A stretch of 64,000 bases of DNA, from contig NZ_LR701591.1 in the NCBI RefSeq assembly GCF_902498805.1, positions 39,798-103,797 of the forward strand, in the 5' to 3' direction. Both the position numbers and the translations under genes were made by a program. Positions within the stretch are counted from its first letter, which is position 1. Every line of letters begins with the position of its first letter. The notes under the pieces are model-generated. The model did not search any database, was not told where the DNA came from, and saw only the letters and a program-made list of their open reading frames with translations. Shown piece by piece: positions 54,684 to 63,162 of the stretch. The stretch is from Imperialibacter sp. EC-SDR9 (lineage in GTDB: Bacteria > Bacteroidota > Bacteroidia > Cytophagales > Cyclobacteriaceae).

Positions 54684-55839
54684 GCGCCTTTTGGGAAGCA
54701 ATATTTTTATCACAATAGGGTTGGTTATGCTCTTTGCCTTTTCGGAGGCGCTTGCTCAGCCTGCTGATTCACTCAGAGAGCTGTTGCAAACCAAAGGTGC
54801 GGAGAACATTCAATATTTCAAAGACGAGCAGGGAAGAGGACATTATACGTTAGAGTACCGTCTGCACCGCAATCCGGTGGTGCTGCTCAATGAGCTGCCT
54901 GATTGGGTGGTGAAATCGGACACGGTAGCCCTCACGCTCATGTGGTACGGCAGCCCATGGACAACCCTGAGCGGAGGCAATGTGACGGCTGCTACGAAAG
55001 ATGATAGATCGTTGAGAAGAACAAAGCCATCGGTTGCCGGCGGATGGCCTTATAAGCTGGATATCTCCATAGCCCCGGTGGTTTTTGCTGAATTTGGTGA
55101 CGAGTTCGATATATTTCGTACGCAACTGGCACTAGCCCCCAAAATCAATTATTTGTTGCCTTTTGGCCTCAGCGCCGATGTGCAGTGGATCTTCCCCATT
55201 CAAAACGACTTCGAGCGCAGGCTGGGCTTCAGCAGCAGGCCGGGGCAGGTCAGCCTGAGTTATACCAAATCTTTTGTTCCCAACCACCTTTTCGTCGCCT
55301 CTGCCGGTACGTTCCTCAACAGACAGTATGGAGCAAGCGCAGACTACGTAATCAGAGCTGGGAGGAACTATTTCGGGGTGGTTGTTAATTTATCGGCCTC
55401 CTATGCCTACGATGAGCGGGTGCTGTACCGGGAGCCACTAGAGTATGTAAGCGGGGGGGTGTGGTGGATGCATTCCTTTCCACAACACGACCTCTGGACG
55501 AAGGTTTCCTTCGAACGGTTTCTCTATGAAGACTATGGTTCTCGCATAGAATTGTTTCGTCAGTTTGGCAACAACGAGATGGGACTGTATATGACAGCCT
55601 CTGCCAGGGGCTTCAATGGGGGCGTCCAATGGGCGATGCCACTTTTTCCAAAGGCATTCTATAGAAACAAATACGTTCAGGTGCGGCCCGCCAATCAGTT
55701 TTTGTTCACCTATGAGTATCTCCGCAACCAAAACGATGGAGAAAGCCTGATGAAGTACCGGCAAACAGACAGGTCACTTAGGGCTTTGCATCCTTCTTTT
55801 ATTAAAAATCATTTATTATCATTACTTAAAATATTATAA
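54682..55839 (+). CDS. Exported beta-barrel-like protein resembling the YjbH C-terminal part
   Basis: 385 residues from the ATG at 54682. The frame is open to 54505, but that stretch lies antisense inside the divergent gene, while the internal Met begins a signal peptide (MRLLGSNIFITIGLVMLFAF, ending ALAQ). A helical and beta-sheet part (about 30-130) with SLRELLQTKGAENIQYFKDE leads to a barrel (about 135-385) with alternating strands, including GLYMTASARGFNGGVQWAMP and KYVQVRPANQFLFTYEYL. That barrel looks like the C-terminal half of YjbH. Taken with the divergent gene, a YjbH function may be split in two. The family link is tentative and the role (polysaccharide export or surface structure) is inferred. 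Confidence 0.6.
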   Translation: MRLLGSNIFITIGLVMLFAFSEALAQPADSLRELLQTKGAENIQYFKDEQGRGHYTLEYRLHRNPVVLLNELPDWVVKSDTVALTLMWYGSPWTTLSGGNVTAATKDDRSLRRTKPSVAGGWPYKLDISIAPVVFAEFGDEFDIFRTQLALAPKINYLLPFGLSADVQWIFPIQNDFERRLGFSSRPGQVSLSYTKSFVPNHLFVASAGTFLNRQYGASADYVIRAGRNYFGVVVNLSASYAYDERVLYREPLEYVSGGVWWMHSFPQHDLWTKVSFERFLYEDYGSRIELFRQFGNNEMGLYMTASARGFNGGVQWAMPLFPKAFYRNKYVQVRPANQFLFTYEYLRNQNDGESLMKYRQTDRSLRALHPSFIKNHLLSLLKIL

Positions 55840-55969
55840 TTTATCCGATAAGATTGCAACTTAAGAAGCAAATTACTAGTAAATTGCGCATTGAAAGTTG
55901 TTATTATCAACTGGCTCAACCAATTGTTCTTCATCGAGGGGTGTCGGTTGGGGTCAAAATTCAAAGTCA

Positions 55970-57031
55970 ATGAAACGAATACTTTTAAAGGGGTCGGTAT
56001 TGGTGGCGATGCTGCTCATTTTTTCGGACTGCGAGCAGCAGATCGTAGGCCCCGTGCCCAATTTTGATTATGAGTTCCCATCAGGGGGGATTGATGTGGG
56101 TGACGTGACATTGGAAGATGTAACACCCGATGACATCACTCCGGGTGCCATGAATACAGACGGGCAAACCTCATTTGGTAACAACCTGGCAAACGTTAAT
56201 ACCAATCCTGCAGCTCTCGCTGCTGTCCGTGACCAGCTCACAACATTGACACAGGCGCTCTCAACCTCTCAAAAGAATGCCATCAAAGGCTTGAATGTCA
56301 ACTCGCTGCCCACACAAGTAAAGGATGGAGTGAGCGACCCCAACAGTAACCTGATATCATTGATTGCAACTATTCAGGGTCTTTTGAAAGAATACCCTCA
56401 GCTAGCTCCGCTTGTGCCAACCATGACATTGCCCACTGGGGGCCGGGTATTGAACGATGGAGGCCGTTTATTGGAAATTACTGTGCCGTTGATTGAAACG
56501 AAAGTATTTGCAGTAAATGCTTTAGAGCTTGATTGCGAAGCAGCAGCACGACGGGCGTATAACACTACTGTAGCTGAAATCGATTCAGCCTACAATGCTC
56601 AGCTAGTGTTGGTTAGTAACAAAGATTCGGAAAATATTCAAGCAGCCATTGCTCTACGCACAACGAGCATCGCAGCGGCAAACACCCGCTACACGGAGAG
56701 AAACCTATTCTTTAGGTCACAATATGATGCTTTCGCAGCCAGCATAGCCAGCTCCACTGTTTTTACACCGGCTGAGGTAGAATTATTGAACATTTTGAAT
56801 ACGTTGATGTACGCCATTAACTTATATAATAGCACATTGCTGCTGAATCTCGAATTGACGGCCATTTCGAACCAGCTGGCAGCTAACCTTGCAAAAGCGG
56901 CGGCCGCCAAAACCACGATGACCAATGAGGCAAACACCAAAAGAAATGCTGCTATTAAGGAAGCTACAGATAGGCTGAATGACGGCTTAAATACGTGTCA
57001 CAATCAAGGCGGTGCTTCAGGCGGCGATTGA
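55970..57031 (+). CDS. Lipoprotein of unknown function, helical
   Basis: 353 residues from the ATG at 55970 (frame open to 55898). The lipoprotein signal MKRILLKGSVLVAMLLIFSD ends at a Cys at 21 followed by EQQ. After an acidic Asp-rich segment with repeated DVT/DIT steps (about 40-60) the protein is almost entirely alpha-helical and rich in Ala, Asn, Thr and Leu. The ~155 C-terminal residues look like long paired helices (TTVAEIDSAYNAQLVLVSN, ISNQLAANLAKAAAAKTTMT). It is followed 13 bases later by a beta-barrel gene and preceded by the YjbH-like barrel, so it belongs to an envelope cluster. I do not recognise the family. Confidence 0.7.
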   Translation: MKRILLKGSVLVAMLLIFSDCEQQIVGPVPNFDYEFPSGGIDVGDVTLEDVTPDDITPGAMNTDGQTSFGNNLANVNTNPAALAAVRDQLTTLTQALSTSQKNAIKGLNVNSLPTQVKDGVSDPNSNLISLIATIQGLLKEYPQLAPLVPTMTLPTGGRVLNDGGRLLEITVPLIETKVFAVNALELDCEAAARRAYNTTVAEIDSAYNAQLVLVSNKDSENIQAAIALRTTSIAAANTRYTERNLFFRSQYDAFAASIASSTVFTPAEVELLNILNTLMYAINLYNSTLLLNLELTAISNQLAANLAKAAAAKTTMTNEANTKRNAAIKEATDRLNDGLNTCHNQGGASGGD

Positions 57032-57044
57032 TGTTAGATTTGAA

Positions 57045-57827
57045 ATGGATAAGAAGATATTGAAACCACTTACTTTTAAATGTATGCGTGGATTTATACC
57101 AGCCTTACTAGTGCTTTTTATTTTTGCCGGGCAAGTTGCCTTTGGACAGGCCTCTCTTACCTACCTCAATGTGGAAGGGGGATACTATAAGCCTTCCCTG
57201 GGCTATTGGAACAATGACTCCTATCTAACAGGTTTCGATATGAAGCTGGGTGGAGGTTTGTACTATGGTGGAGGTGTTGGTTTCCGGGTGTACGATAGTT
57301 ATTTTGGCAGGCTTTCGGTGGGCCAGTTCTCCACCAGCGACCAATCTGACCCCATCAACCTTGGCGGACTCAGTAGGGAAGAGTACCTGAAGATCAAGAT
57401 TATGCCCGTTTCTCTTGATTTTTTGTATGAATTTCAGACACTCGCCAAAGACAAAATTTTTCCGTATGTGGGCGCTGGTGCTTCGATCAACTTTATCCAA
57501 CGAACCTATAAAAGGAGTGCCAACACAGGCCTCGATGAAGAGGGCTCCGATACAGGGAGGGCGAATTCGTTTTACCCCCTTGTAGGTGTATCTTACAATG
57601 TAACCAACTATATAGATGTTGGGCTTGAAGGCAGATTCCCAATCGGGAGCTACAAGCAGGCCTTTTCGACGGTTACGGAAGATCCTAACAGCTTCACGGT
57701 GGAAACGGTGTCAATTACCGGCCCTATCGTTTCACTAAAAGTAAATCTTCGCTTTGAGCCAAGAGGCCGCCGAAGAAGTGCTTCCTCAAGATATAGAGGC
57801 AACTATAAAGTAGGCCGCAGGAGATAA
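57045..57827 (+). CDS. Outer-membrane beta-barrel protein
   Basis: 260 residues from the ATG at 57045 (frame open to 57012); a Met 14 codons further on, at MRGFIPALLVLFIFAGQ, is an alternative. After the signal peptide (ending VAFGQ) come strands with alternating hydrophobic and Gly/Tyr residues (GGGLYYGGGVGFRVYDSYF, IFPYVGAGASINFIQRTY, YIDVGLEGRFPIGSYKQAF). This is the pattern of eight-stranded OmpA/OmpW-like barrels. The C-terminal tail is strongly basic (RGRRRSASSRYRGNYKVGRR), unusual for a barrel end. It follows the helical lipoprotein by 13 bases and ends in a good terminator. Function unknown. Confidence 0.75.
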   Translation: MDKKILKPLTFKCMRGFIPALLVLFIFAGQVAFGQASLTYLNVEGGYYKPSLGYWNNDSYLTGFDMKLGGGLYYGGGVGFRVYDSYFGRLSVGQFSTSDQSDPINLGGLSREEYLKIKIMPVSLDFLYEFQTLAKDKIFPYVGAGASINFIQRTYKRSANTGLDEEGSDTGRANSFYPLVGVSYNVTNYIDVGLEGRFPIGSYKQAFSTVTEDPNSFTVETVSITGPIVSLKVNLRFEPRGRRRSASSRYRGNYKVGRRR

Positions 57828-57859
57828 AAGGCGACTAGTTATACAAGAATATTAGAATG

Positions 57860-57888
57860 AAAGGTCAGCGCAGTGCTGGCCTTTTTTT
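57860..57888 (+). terminator. Terminator after the beta-barrel gene
   Basis: A 10-bp stem AAAGGTCAGC / GCTGGCCTTT (one G-U pair) with a five-base loop, followed by a further T-run, 32 bases after the stop codon. Confidence 0.8.
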
Positions 57889-57942
57889 GTGTAGTAACGG
57901 CATTCTTTGCTCGTCTTTCACCTAATGCTTTCACAAAACTTA

Positions 57943-58303
57943 CCCTTGGGCTCTCCGCCAGAGCACTGAGGGAGTTAGCACGACCATGTTTGATCCAAGC
58001 CTTTCAGTGTCCTCTTCGAGAGACACCGAAAGGATATCGTTTCATGATAAGCTTGTTTAGAAAAGCTTCCCCTTGGGGTCTCCGCCAGGGACCCTGAGGG
58101 AGTTAGCACGACCATGTTTGATCCAACCCTTTCAGCGTCCTCTTCGAGAGACACCAAAAGGCTATCGTTTTCATGATAAGTTTGTTTAGAAAAGCATCCC
58201 CTTGGGGTCTCCGCCAGGGACCCTGGGGGAGTTAGCACGACCATGTTTGATCCAAGCCTTTCAGCGTCCTCTTCGAGAGACACCGAAAGGATATAGTGCT
58301 ACT
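57943..58303. repeat. RAYT-type composite repeat array 1, three units of ~128 bp
   Basis: Each unit has hairpin B (CCCTTGGGGTCTCCGCCAGG then GACCCTGAGGGAGTT), the spacer AGCACGACCATGTTTGATCC, and hairpin A (CCTTTCAGYGTCCTCTTCGA then GAGACACCGAAAGG, a stem with a TTCG loop), then TATCGTTTTCATGATAAG. Hairpin A starts at 58001, 58128 and 58257. The array lies between the convergent barrel and HAD-like genes. Open frames that cross it are artefacts of the repeats. Confidence 0.9.
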
Positions 58304-58317
58304 TTGGCTCTACCTGC

Positions 58318-58728
58318 TTAGCCGCCAAAAATCCGTTGTAAAAATCCCTTCTTTGAAGCCTCCTTTGCCATTTCCATCTCATCCCCTTCAATCATCTTCC
58401 ATATTTCACCCCAGGGAGGAAGTCCGCCAACATTACGGTCGTCGATAAATAGATCAACATTCACTTTTCGACTTTGTCCTTCTTCAAATCCTTCTCCGGG
58501 GAAAGTCTCATTAACTGCATAAAAAGTAAGGCCCTGGTTTTTACAGTAAGCAATGGCGTCTTCCAGATACTTGCCTTCCCTTATTGTCCAAAGCACTAGC
58601 CGGTGATTGCGATTTTGCAGCGCTTTGAGTGTCTCGACGGCAAACAGGATGGGTTTGCCGATTTTCGGATAAGCATGTTCTACAATGGTGCCGTCAAAGT
58701 CCACGGCTATAGTCAAAGTTTGTCGCAT
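58318..58728 (-). CDS. HAD-like small hydrolase, BT0820-like
   Basis: 136 residues from the ATG at 58728 (frame open to 58773). HAD motif I is AVDFDGTIVEH, with the two catalytic Asp residues, motif II-like VLWTIREGKY and the later DLFIDDRNVGG with acidic metal ligands. The compact form without a large cap matches the BT0820 group of Bacteroidota. The substrate is unknown. It converges on the beta-barrel gene and ends beside the first repeat array. Confidence 0.85.
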   Translation of the reverse strand: MRQTLTIAVDFDGTIVEHAYPKIGKPILFAVETLKALQNRNHRLVLWTIREGKYLEDAIAYCKNQGLTFYAVNETFPGEGFEEGQSRKVNVDLFIDDRNVGGLPPWGEIWKMIEGDEMEMAKEASKKGFLQRIFGG

Positions 58729-58836
58729 GTTCGTTGCTTCTGTGTGCAAATATAAAGAATGCGCAGACAGCACGTGCCGCTATCCAATTTAACCATTTGT
58801 TACCGATTTCTTTTTCGCAACCCGATGAGTTTTGCC

Positions 58837-58844
58837 TAACTTTG
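58837..58844 (+). promoter_or_regulatory. Candidate -7 promoter box of the cystathionine beta-synthase gene
   Basis: TAACTTTG matches the TAnnTTTG consensus exactly, 19 bases before the ATG. No clear -33 TTTG lies at the usual distance. Confidence 0.4.
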
Positions 58845-58863
58845 TTTAACAAATCCAAAATTG

Positions 58864-60237
58864 ATGAACTACTATAACCATATCGTTGAGACCATAGGAA
58901 ACACCCCATTGGTGAAGCTAAACAAGGTATCGGCAGGCATAAAAGGTACCATCCTGGTGAAGGTCGAATACATGAATCCTGGTAACTCTGTGAAGGACAG
59001 GATTGCATTGAAAATGATCGAAGATGCGGAGAAGGAAGGCCTGCTCAAGCCCGGAGGCACTATCATAGAAGGCACGAGCGGGAACACGGGCATGGGCCTT
59101 GCGCTGGTTGCCATCGCCAAAGGTTATCGCTGCATCTTTACCATGGCCGACAAGCAGTCGCAGGAAAAAATAGACATCCTGAGAGCCGTAGGGGCGGAAG
59201 TGGTCGTTTGCCCCACCAATGTAGAACCTGAGGACCCACGGTCGTACTACTCTGTGGCAAAAAAGCTCAACAAGGAGATTCCAAACTCACTTTACCCCAA
59301 TCAGTACGACAATCTTTCCAACTACAAGGCTCACTATGAGTCAACTGGACCGGAGATTTGGAAAGACACAGCCGGTAAAATAACGCATTATGCTGCTGGC
59401 GTCGGCACAGGAGGAACCATTAGCGGTACCAGCAAATACCTGAAAGAGCAAAAGGCTGACATTGTCACAGTAGGTATTGATACCTACGGGTCAGTGTTCA
59501 AAAAATACAAAGAGACTGGCATTTTTGATTCCAACGAGGTGTATCCTTACCTCACTGAAGGTATTGGGGAGGACATCTTGCCCAAGAATGTTGATTTCTC
59601 AACCATCGACCACTTTGTGAAAGTAACAGACAAGGATGCTGCCATCATGACACGGCGATTAGCCAGAGAAGAAGGGCTTTTCGTGGGCTGGTCGTGTGGC
59701 TCGGCTGCATACGGTGCGCTTGAATACGCAAAAGAGCATTTGAAAGACGGCGACGTGATGGTGATCATACTGCCAGACCACGGCACTCGCTATCTGGGGA
59801 AGGTGTACAACGATGCATGGATGCGCAACCATGGGTTTCTGGAAGAGAGGATATTTGCTACTGCCAGAGACATTATCAAGCGCCGCAATGGCTATACTAA
59901 GCTGACGACAGTCAACAAGAATATGAAAGTGGGCGATGTGATCGGAGTTTTCAATATTGATGGCATTTCACAGCTTCCAGTGGCGGATAAAGATCATTTT
60001 GTAGGTAGTGTGCACGAGACTAAGCTGCTAAATAGCTTGATCCAGGATCCGAGCATCAAAGACAAGCCTGTAAGTGAGGTAATGGATCCGTCTTTCCAAT
60101 TTGTTGGCATGGACAACACAGTCGATGTGCTTTCTTCTCTCATCAACAAAGACAATAAGGCGCTTTTGGTGAGAGATGAAGCGAACAAAGTGCACATCAT
60201 TACTGAGCATGATCTTTTGATGGCGCTGACACGCTAA
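58864..60237 (+). CDS. Cystathionine beta-synthase with CBS domain pair
   Basis: 457 residues from the ATG at 58864. The fold-type II PLP enzyme domain (about 1-320) has the PLP lysine in NPGNSVKDR (Lys44) and the phosphate-binding loop GTSGNTG (70-76). It continues with GVGTGGTISGTSKYLK. A C-terminal pair of CBS domains (about 335-457) follows, as in eukaryotic-type cystathionine beta-synthase, but the N-terminal haem region is absent. The enzyme condenses serine and homocysteine, or in some bacteria acts as cysteine synthase; the CBS pair favours the former. The gene has its own promoter box and terminator and no methionine genes beside it. Confidence 0.92.
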   Translation: MNYYNHIVETIGNTPLVKLNKVSAGIKGTILVKVEYMNPGNSVKDRIALKMIEDAEKEGLLKPGGTIIEGTSGNTGMGLALVAIAKGYRCIFTMADKQSQEKIDILRAVGAEVVVCPTNVEPEDPRSYYSVAKKLNKEIPNSLYPNQYDNLSNYKAHYESTGPEIWKDTAGKITHYAAGVGTGGTISGTSKYLKEQKADIVTVGIDTYGSVFKKYKETGIFDSNEVYPYLTEGIGEDILPKNVDFSTIDHFVKVTDKDAAIMTRRLAREEGLFVGWSCGSAAYGALEYAKEHLKDGDVMVIILPDHGTRYLGKVYNDAWMRNHGFLEERIFATARDIIKRRNGYTKLTTVNKNMKVGDVIGVFNIDGISQLPVADKDHFVGSVHETKLLNSLIQDPSIKDKPVSEVMDPSFQFVGMDNTVDVLSSLINKDNKALLVRDEANKVHIITEHDLLMALTR

Positions 60238-60315
60238 GCTAATAATTATCTTTGAAGTGTCCGGTAGTCTTTTTACCTTGATATTTCAATTTAAATTACT
60301 CACCTCTTTACTTGC

Positions 60316-60350
60316 AATCCCGATGGGTCAACACCTGTCGGGATTTTTTT
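60316..60350 (+). terminator. Terminator after the cystathionine beta-synthase gene
   Basis: Stem AATCCCGA / TCGGGATT with a 14-base loop and a run of seven Ts, 78 bases after the stop codon. Confidence 0.75.
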
Positions 60351-60375
60351 GGCTGTAGGTTAGGGTACGTCGCCG

Positions 60376-60555
60376 TCACGCACCCAAAGGTTAAGTTGTC
60401 GTGTCTTCACACACCTTGAGATACTTTTTCGTAGCTTCTTTTTTATCTCACACAACGCCGCAAGTCTGCCTGGGCATGCCGTAAAGCTTTCTTGCTCCGT
60501 CTTACGCACCATGAGGTTAAGGTGCCGTGCCTTCACGCACCTTGAAACACTTCAT
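60376..60555. repeat. Two tandem copies of the palindromic TTCACnCACCTT repeat
   Basis: Units CACGCACCCAAAGGTTAAG then TTGTCGTGTCTTCACACACC (near 60377) and TACGCACCATGAGGTTAAGG then TGCCGTGCCTTCACGCACC (near 60503) are 126 bases apart. The second has the stem AAGGTGC / GCACCTT. The same repeat is the insertion target of the IS element at 52.07 kb. Nothing coding is supported. Confidence 0.75.
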
Positions 60556-60966
60556 CAAGGGTTCAACCTTCCTCTTTTTCTTTGCGCCTTGGTGTTTTCC
60601 CCCTCATGGGGATTAGTGGCTCCACGGTTGTATTGTTGTTTTTATATGTCGTACCTACGGCACTTTTAGCCTTGTTGCAGGTTGCCACCGTTGGTGTTAC
60701 CCACATTCCGTCCCTACGGGACTCTTTCTCTGTGGCTCTCCCTCTCTCTGTGGTGGTTGGAGTTTCTTCTTTTTGTCTCTCGCAAAGTCGAAGGCCTGCT
60801 GGCGCCGGCCGCAAAGTTTGTTTGCTCCATGTCTGCGGCTTTGGTGGAATAAACCTGTTCAACCCCTTCAGCCTCCTCAACGCTTCAGTCCCCAACCTCC
60901 TCAAATTCTTCTCTATTCCTCAATGAACTCATCCCGAGAAAACCCATATTGCGTCAAAATTGCATC
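60556..60966. other. Non-coding stretch with GTCCCTACGGGAC-type hairpins
   Basis: About 410 bases before murI. They contain GTACCTACGGCAC (60651-60663) and GTCCCTACGGGAC (60710-60722), two related short hairpin cores about 60 bases apart. On the other strand they read CCGTAGGTACG and CCGTAGGGACGGAATGTGGG, a motif I recall as a frequent Bacteroidota intergenic repeat. Two open frames cross here on opposite strands, 60563-60904 (-) and 60582-60926 (+), but both follow the repeats and have no start signal or family features. Confidence 0.5.
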
Positions 60967-61773
60967 ATGCGCTCATCTTCACCCATTGGTATCTTCGACA
61001 GCGGCATAGGAGGCCTTACCGTTGCCCGTGCCGTTAAAGACCTACTGCCTGACGAGCAGCTCATTTACTTCGGCGACACAGCCCACCTCCCTTATGGCGA
61101 GAAGTCTGTGGCGGCTATTCAGGCCTATAGTGTTCGCATTACCGATTTCCTCATTCAGCGGGGGTGTAAGCTTATTCTGATTGCCTGCAACTCAGCCAGT
61201 GCTGCAGCCTACGACCTGGTGAAAGAGTATGCTGGCAAAAAAGCCCAGGTATTTAACGTGATCGACCCGGTGGTAGACTACGTGCGGGAAACCTACGTTG
61301 ATGCATCCATTGGTCTGATAGGGACTAAGGCTACCGTACAAAGTGACGTGTACCAGCAAAAGATTGAAAGCCTGGGCAATAAAAATCAGTGCAAAGCGCT
61401 GGCAACGCCGTTGCTCGTTCCCATGATAGAAGAAGGCTTTCTGCACAACCGCATCAGTCATGACATCATTGAGCAGTATCTATCGTCGGCAATGCTGTCC
61501 GACATATCGGCGTTGATTTTAGGTTGCACGCACTATCCATTGATTAAAAAGGAGGTGGAAGCCTACTATAATGGAAAAGTGCAGGTAATCGATTCTTCGG
61601 TGACAGTTGCCAGGGCTTTGAAGGGGTTTTTGGAGCTTCATAATCTGAAGGCGGCTAGCCGGACTCAGGAAAACCAGTTCTTTGTGTCGGACTACACAGC
61701 TTCTTTTGAGGGAACCACCCGACTGTTCTTCGGTGAGGAGGTGAGGTTGGAAAAGTTTGATCTCTGGGAGTAG
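60967..61773 (+). CDS. murI: Glutamate racemase
   Basis: 268 residues from the ATG at 60967. It makes D-glutamate for peptidoglycan in the cytoplasm. The family signature GIFDSGIGGLTV is at residues 8-19, and the two catalytic cysteines are in LIACNSASAAAYD (Cys74) and LGCTHYPLI; both are intact, as is the YFGDTAHLPYGEKS block. The length is normal. The upstream 700 bases are repeats, and a palindromic array begins at the stop codon, so the gene is an isolated essential gene within a repeat-rich region. Confidence 0.97.
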   Translation: MRSSSPIGIFDSGIGGLTVARAVKDLLPDEQLIYFGDTAHLPYGEKSVAAIQAYSVRITDFLIQRGCKLILIACNSASAAAYDLVKEYAGKKAQVFNVIDPVVDYVRETYVDASIGLIGTKATVQSDVYQQKIESLGNKNQCKALATPLLVPMIEEGFLHNRISHDIIEQYLSSAMLSDISALILGCTHYPLIKKEVEAYYNGKVQVIDSSVTVARALKGFLELHNLKAASRTQENQFFVSDYTASFEGTTRLFFGEEVRLEKFDLWE

Positions 61774-61774
61774 G

Positions 61775-62520
61775 AGCCTTTGGGGTCTCCGCCATAGACC
61801 CTGATATTCTGTCCAACCCAACCCTTTCAGTGTCCTCTTCGAGAGACACCAAAAGGCTGTCGTTTTCATGATAAATCAGCTGCGCAGTCCAAACATGTGC
61901 CAAGACTACAGATTTGTCCTCTTCGAGAGACACCAAAAGGCTATCGTTTTCACGATAAGCTTATTTGGAAAAGAATCCCCTTGGGGTCTCCGTCCCGGGA
62001 CCCTGAGGGAGTTAGCACGACCATGTTTGATCCAACCCTTTCAGTGTCCTCTTCGAGAGACACCAAAAGGCTATCGTTTTCATGATAAGCTTGTTTAGAA
62101 AAGCATCCCCTTGGGGTCTCCGCCAGGGACCCTGAGGGAGTCGGCACAACCACAGTTTATCCAACGCTTTCAGTGCCCTCTGCGAGAGACACCAAAAGGC
62201 TGTCGTTTTCATGATAAATCAGCTGCGCAGTCCAAACATGTGCCAAGACTACAGATTTGTCCTCTTCGAGAGATCCCAAAAGGATATTGTTTTCACGATA
62301 AGCTTATTTGGAAAAGAATCCCCTTGGGGTCTCCGTCCCGGGACCCTGAGGGAGTTGGCGACATCACTTCAATCTTTCCTGAGAGTCTGTTCCAAAAGTC
62401 ACTAACGCTAGCCAACCCTTTCAGTGTCCTCTTCGAGAGACACCAAAAGGATATCGTTTTCATGATAAGTTTGTTTGGAAAAGCTTCTCTTTGGGGTCTC
62501 CGTCAGGGATACTGAGGGAG
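61775..62520. repeat. RAYT-type composite repeat array 2
   Basis: Five to six units of hairpin B plus hairpin A, starting two bases after the murI stop and ending about 60 bases before the RAYT gene. Hairpin A copies are near 61823, 61917, 62037, 62165, 62262 and 62417. A block of about 160 bases (from GATAAATCAGCTGCGCAGTC) is repeated at about 61870 and 62210. The block GTTGGCGACATCACTTCAAT (62354) also occurs three times beyond the RAYT gene. Frames across the array are artefacts. Confidence 0.9.
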
Positions 62521-62578
62521 TCGTTTTTGCTTTTTTTCTCCACTTGCTCATTGTTTTAAAAACACTTATTTTGAGCTA

Positions 62579-63142
62579 ATGTCGATCCATCGAACACTTC
62601 CGGACAGCAATGCGATATATTTCGTCACATTCACATGCTTTCAGTGGTTGCCATTGATCCATGAGACATCCTGTTATATGCACTTCAATAAGTGGTTTGA
62701 GTATCTGGTAAGTCAAAAGGCTTGTCTACTAGGATATGTTATCATGCCAAATCACTTTCATGGATTGATATATGTTGATGAGAATTCGGAAAAGACCATC
62801 AATCAACTTGTTGCAAATGGAAAGCGTTTTCTTGCTTACGAAATTATTAAGAAGCTGAAGGAGCAAAATTCGGATGATCTGTTGATTAAGCTGGAAAGTG
62901 GTCGTTCTAAAAGGGAGATGGTGCGAGGCAGTAAACATGTGGTGTTCATACCCTCGTTTGATGGTAAACTTTGTTTCAATAGAGAAATGGTTGAGACTAA
63001 GTTAGATTACATTCATAAGAACCCTGTTAAAGGGAAATGGAAGTTGGTGGACGATTGGGTACTCTATCCGTATTCCAGTGCGAGTTTTTATGAATTAGGG
63101 GAGAATAATTCTCACATAAGGCACTACCGGGAATTCATTTGA
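62579..63142 (+). CDS. REP-associated tyrosine transposase (RAYT, Y1/HUH type)
   Basis: 187 residues, a single IS200-like Y1 transposase domain. The HUH motif is HFH at residues 59-61 in IMPNHFHGLIY, and the catalytic tyrosine is Tyr144 in KLDYIHKNPVKGKW; both are intact. TF-rich FVTFTCFQWLPLI (15-27) starts the fold. RAYTs are domesticated relatives of IS200 transposases that cut and join single-stranded REP/BIME palindromes, and usually sit among the repeats they move. Here arrays of a two-hairpin repeat abut both sides, with shared blocks on each flank. There is no partner tnpB. No IS ends are seen, which fits a RAYT rather than a simple IS200. Confidence 0.92.
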   Translation: MSIHRTLPDSNAIYFVTFTCFQWLPLIHETSCYMHFNKWFEYLVSQKACLLGYVIMPNHFHGLIYVDENSEKTINQLVANGKRFLAYEIIKKLKEQNSDDLLIKLESGRSKREMVRGSKHVVFIPSFDGKLCFNREMVETKLDYIHKNPVKGKWKLVDDWVLYPYSSASFYELGENNSHIRHYREFI

Positions 63143-63162
63143 GTTCTTGGCAGTGATTTCAT

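Noticed and set aside
60563..60926. Two ~114-codon frames on opposite strands upstream of murI
   Set aside because: They overlap each other over palindromic repeats; the Leu/Val-rich plus-strand product follows base composition, not a protein pattern.
61868..62515. Open frames across the repeat arrays (such as 62111-62515 plus and 61950-62212 minus), with proteins rich in CPLRETPKGYRF-like strings
   Set aside because: They exist on both strands, repeat with the array units and have no family features; they arise from the palindromic repeats having few stop codons.
62579..63142. Calling the transposase a complete IS200/IS605 element
   Set aside because: There is no tnpB, no single pair of flanking end hairpins, and the gene sits among many REP-like copies, which fits a RAYT better.
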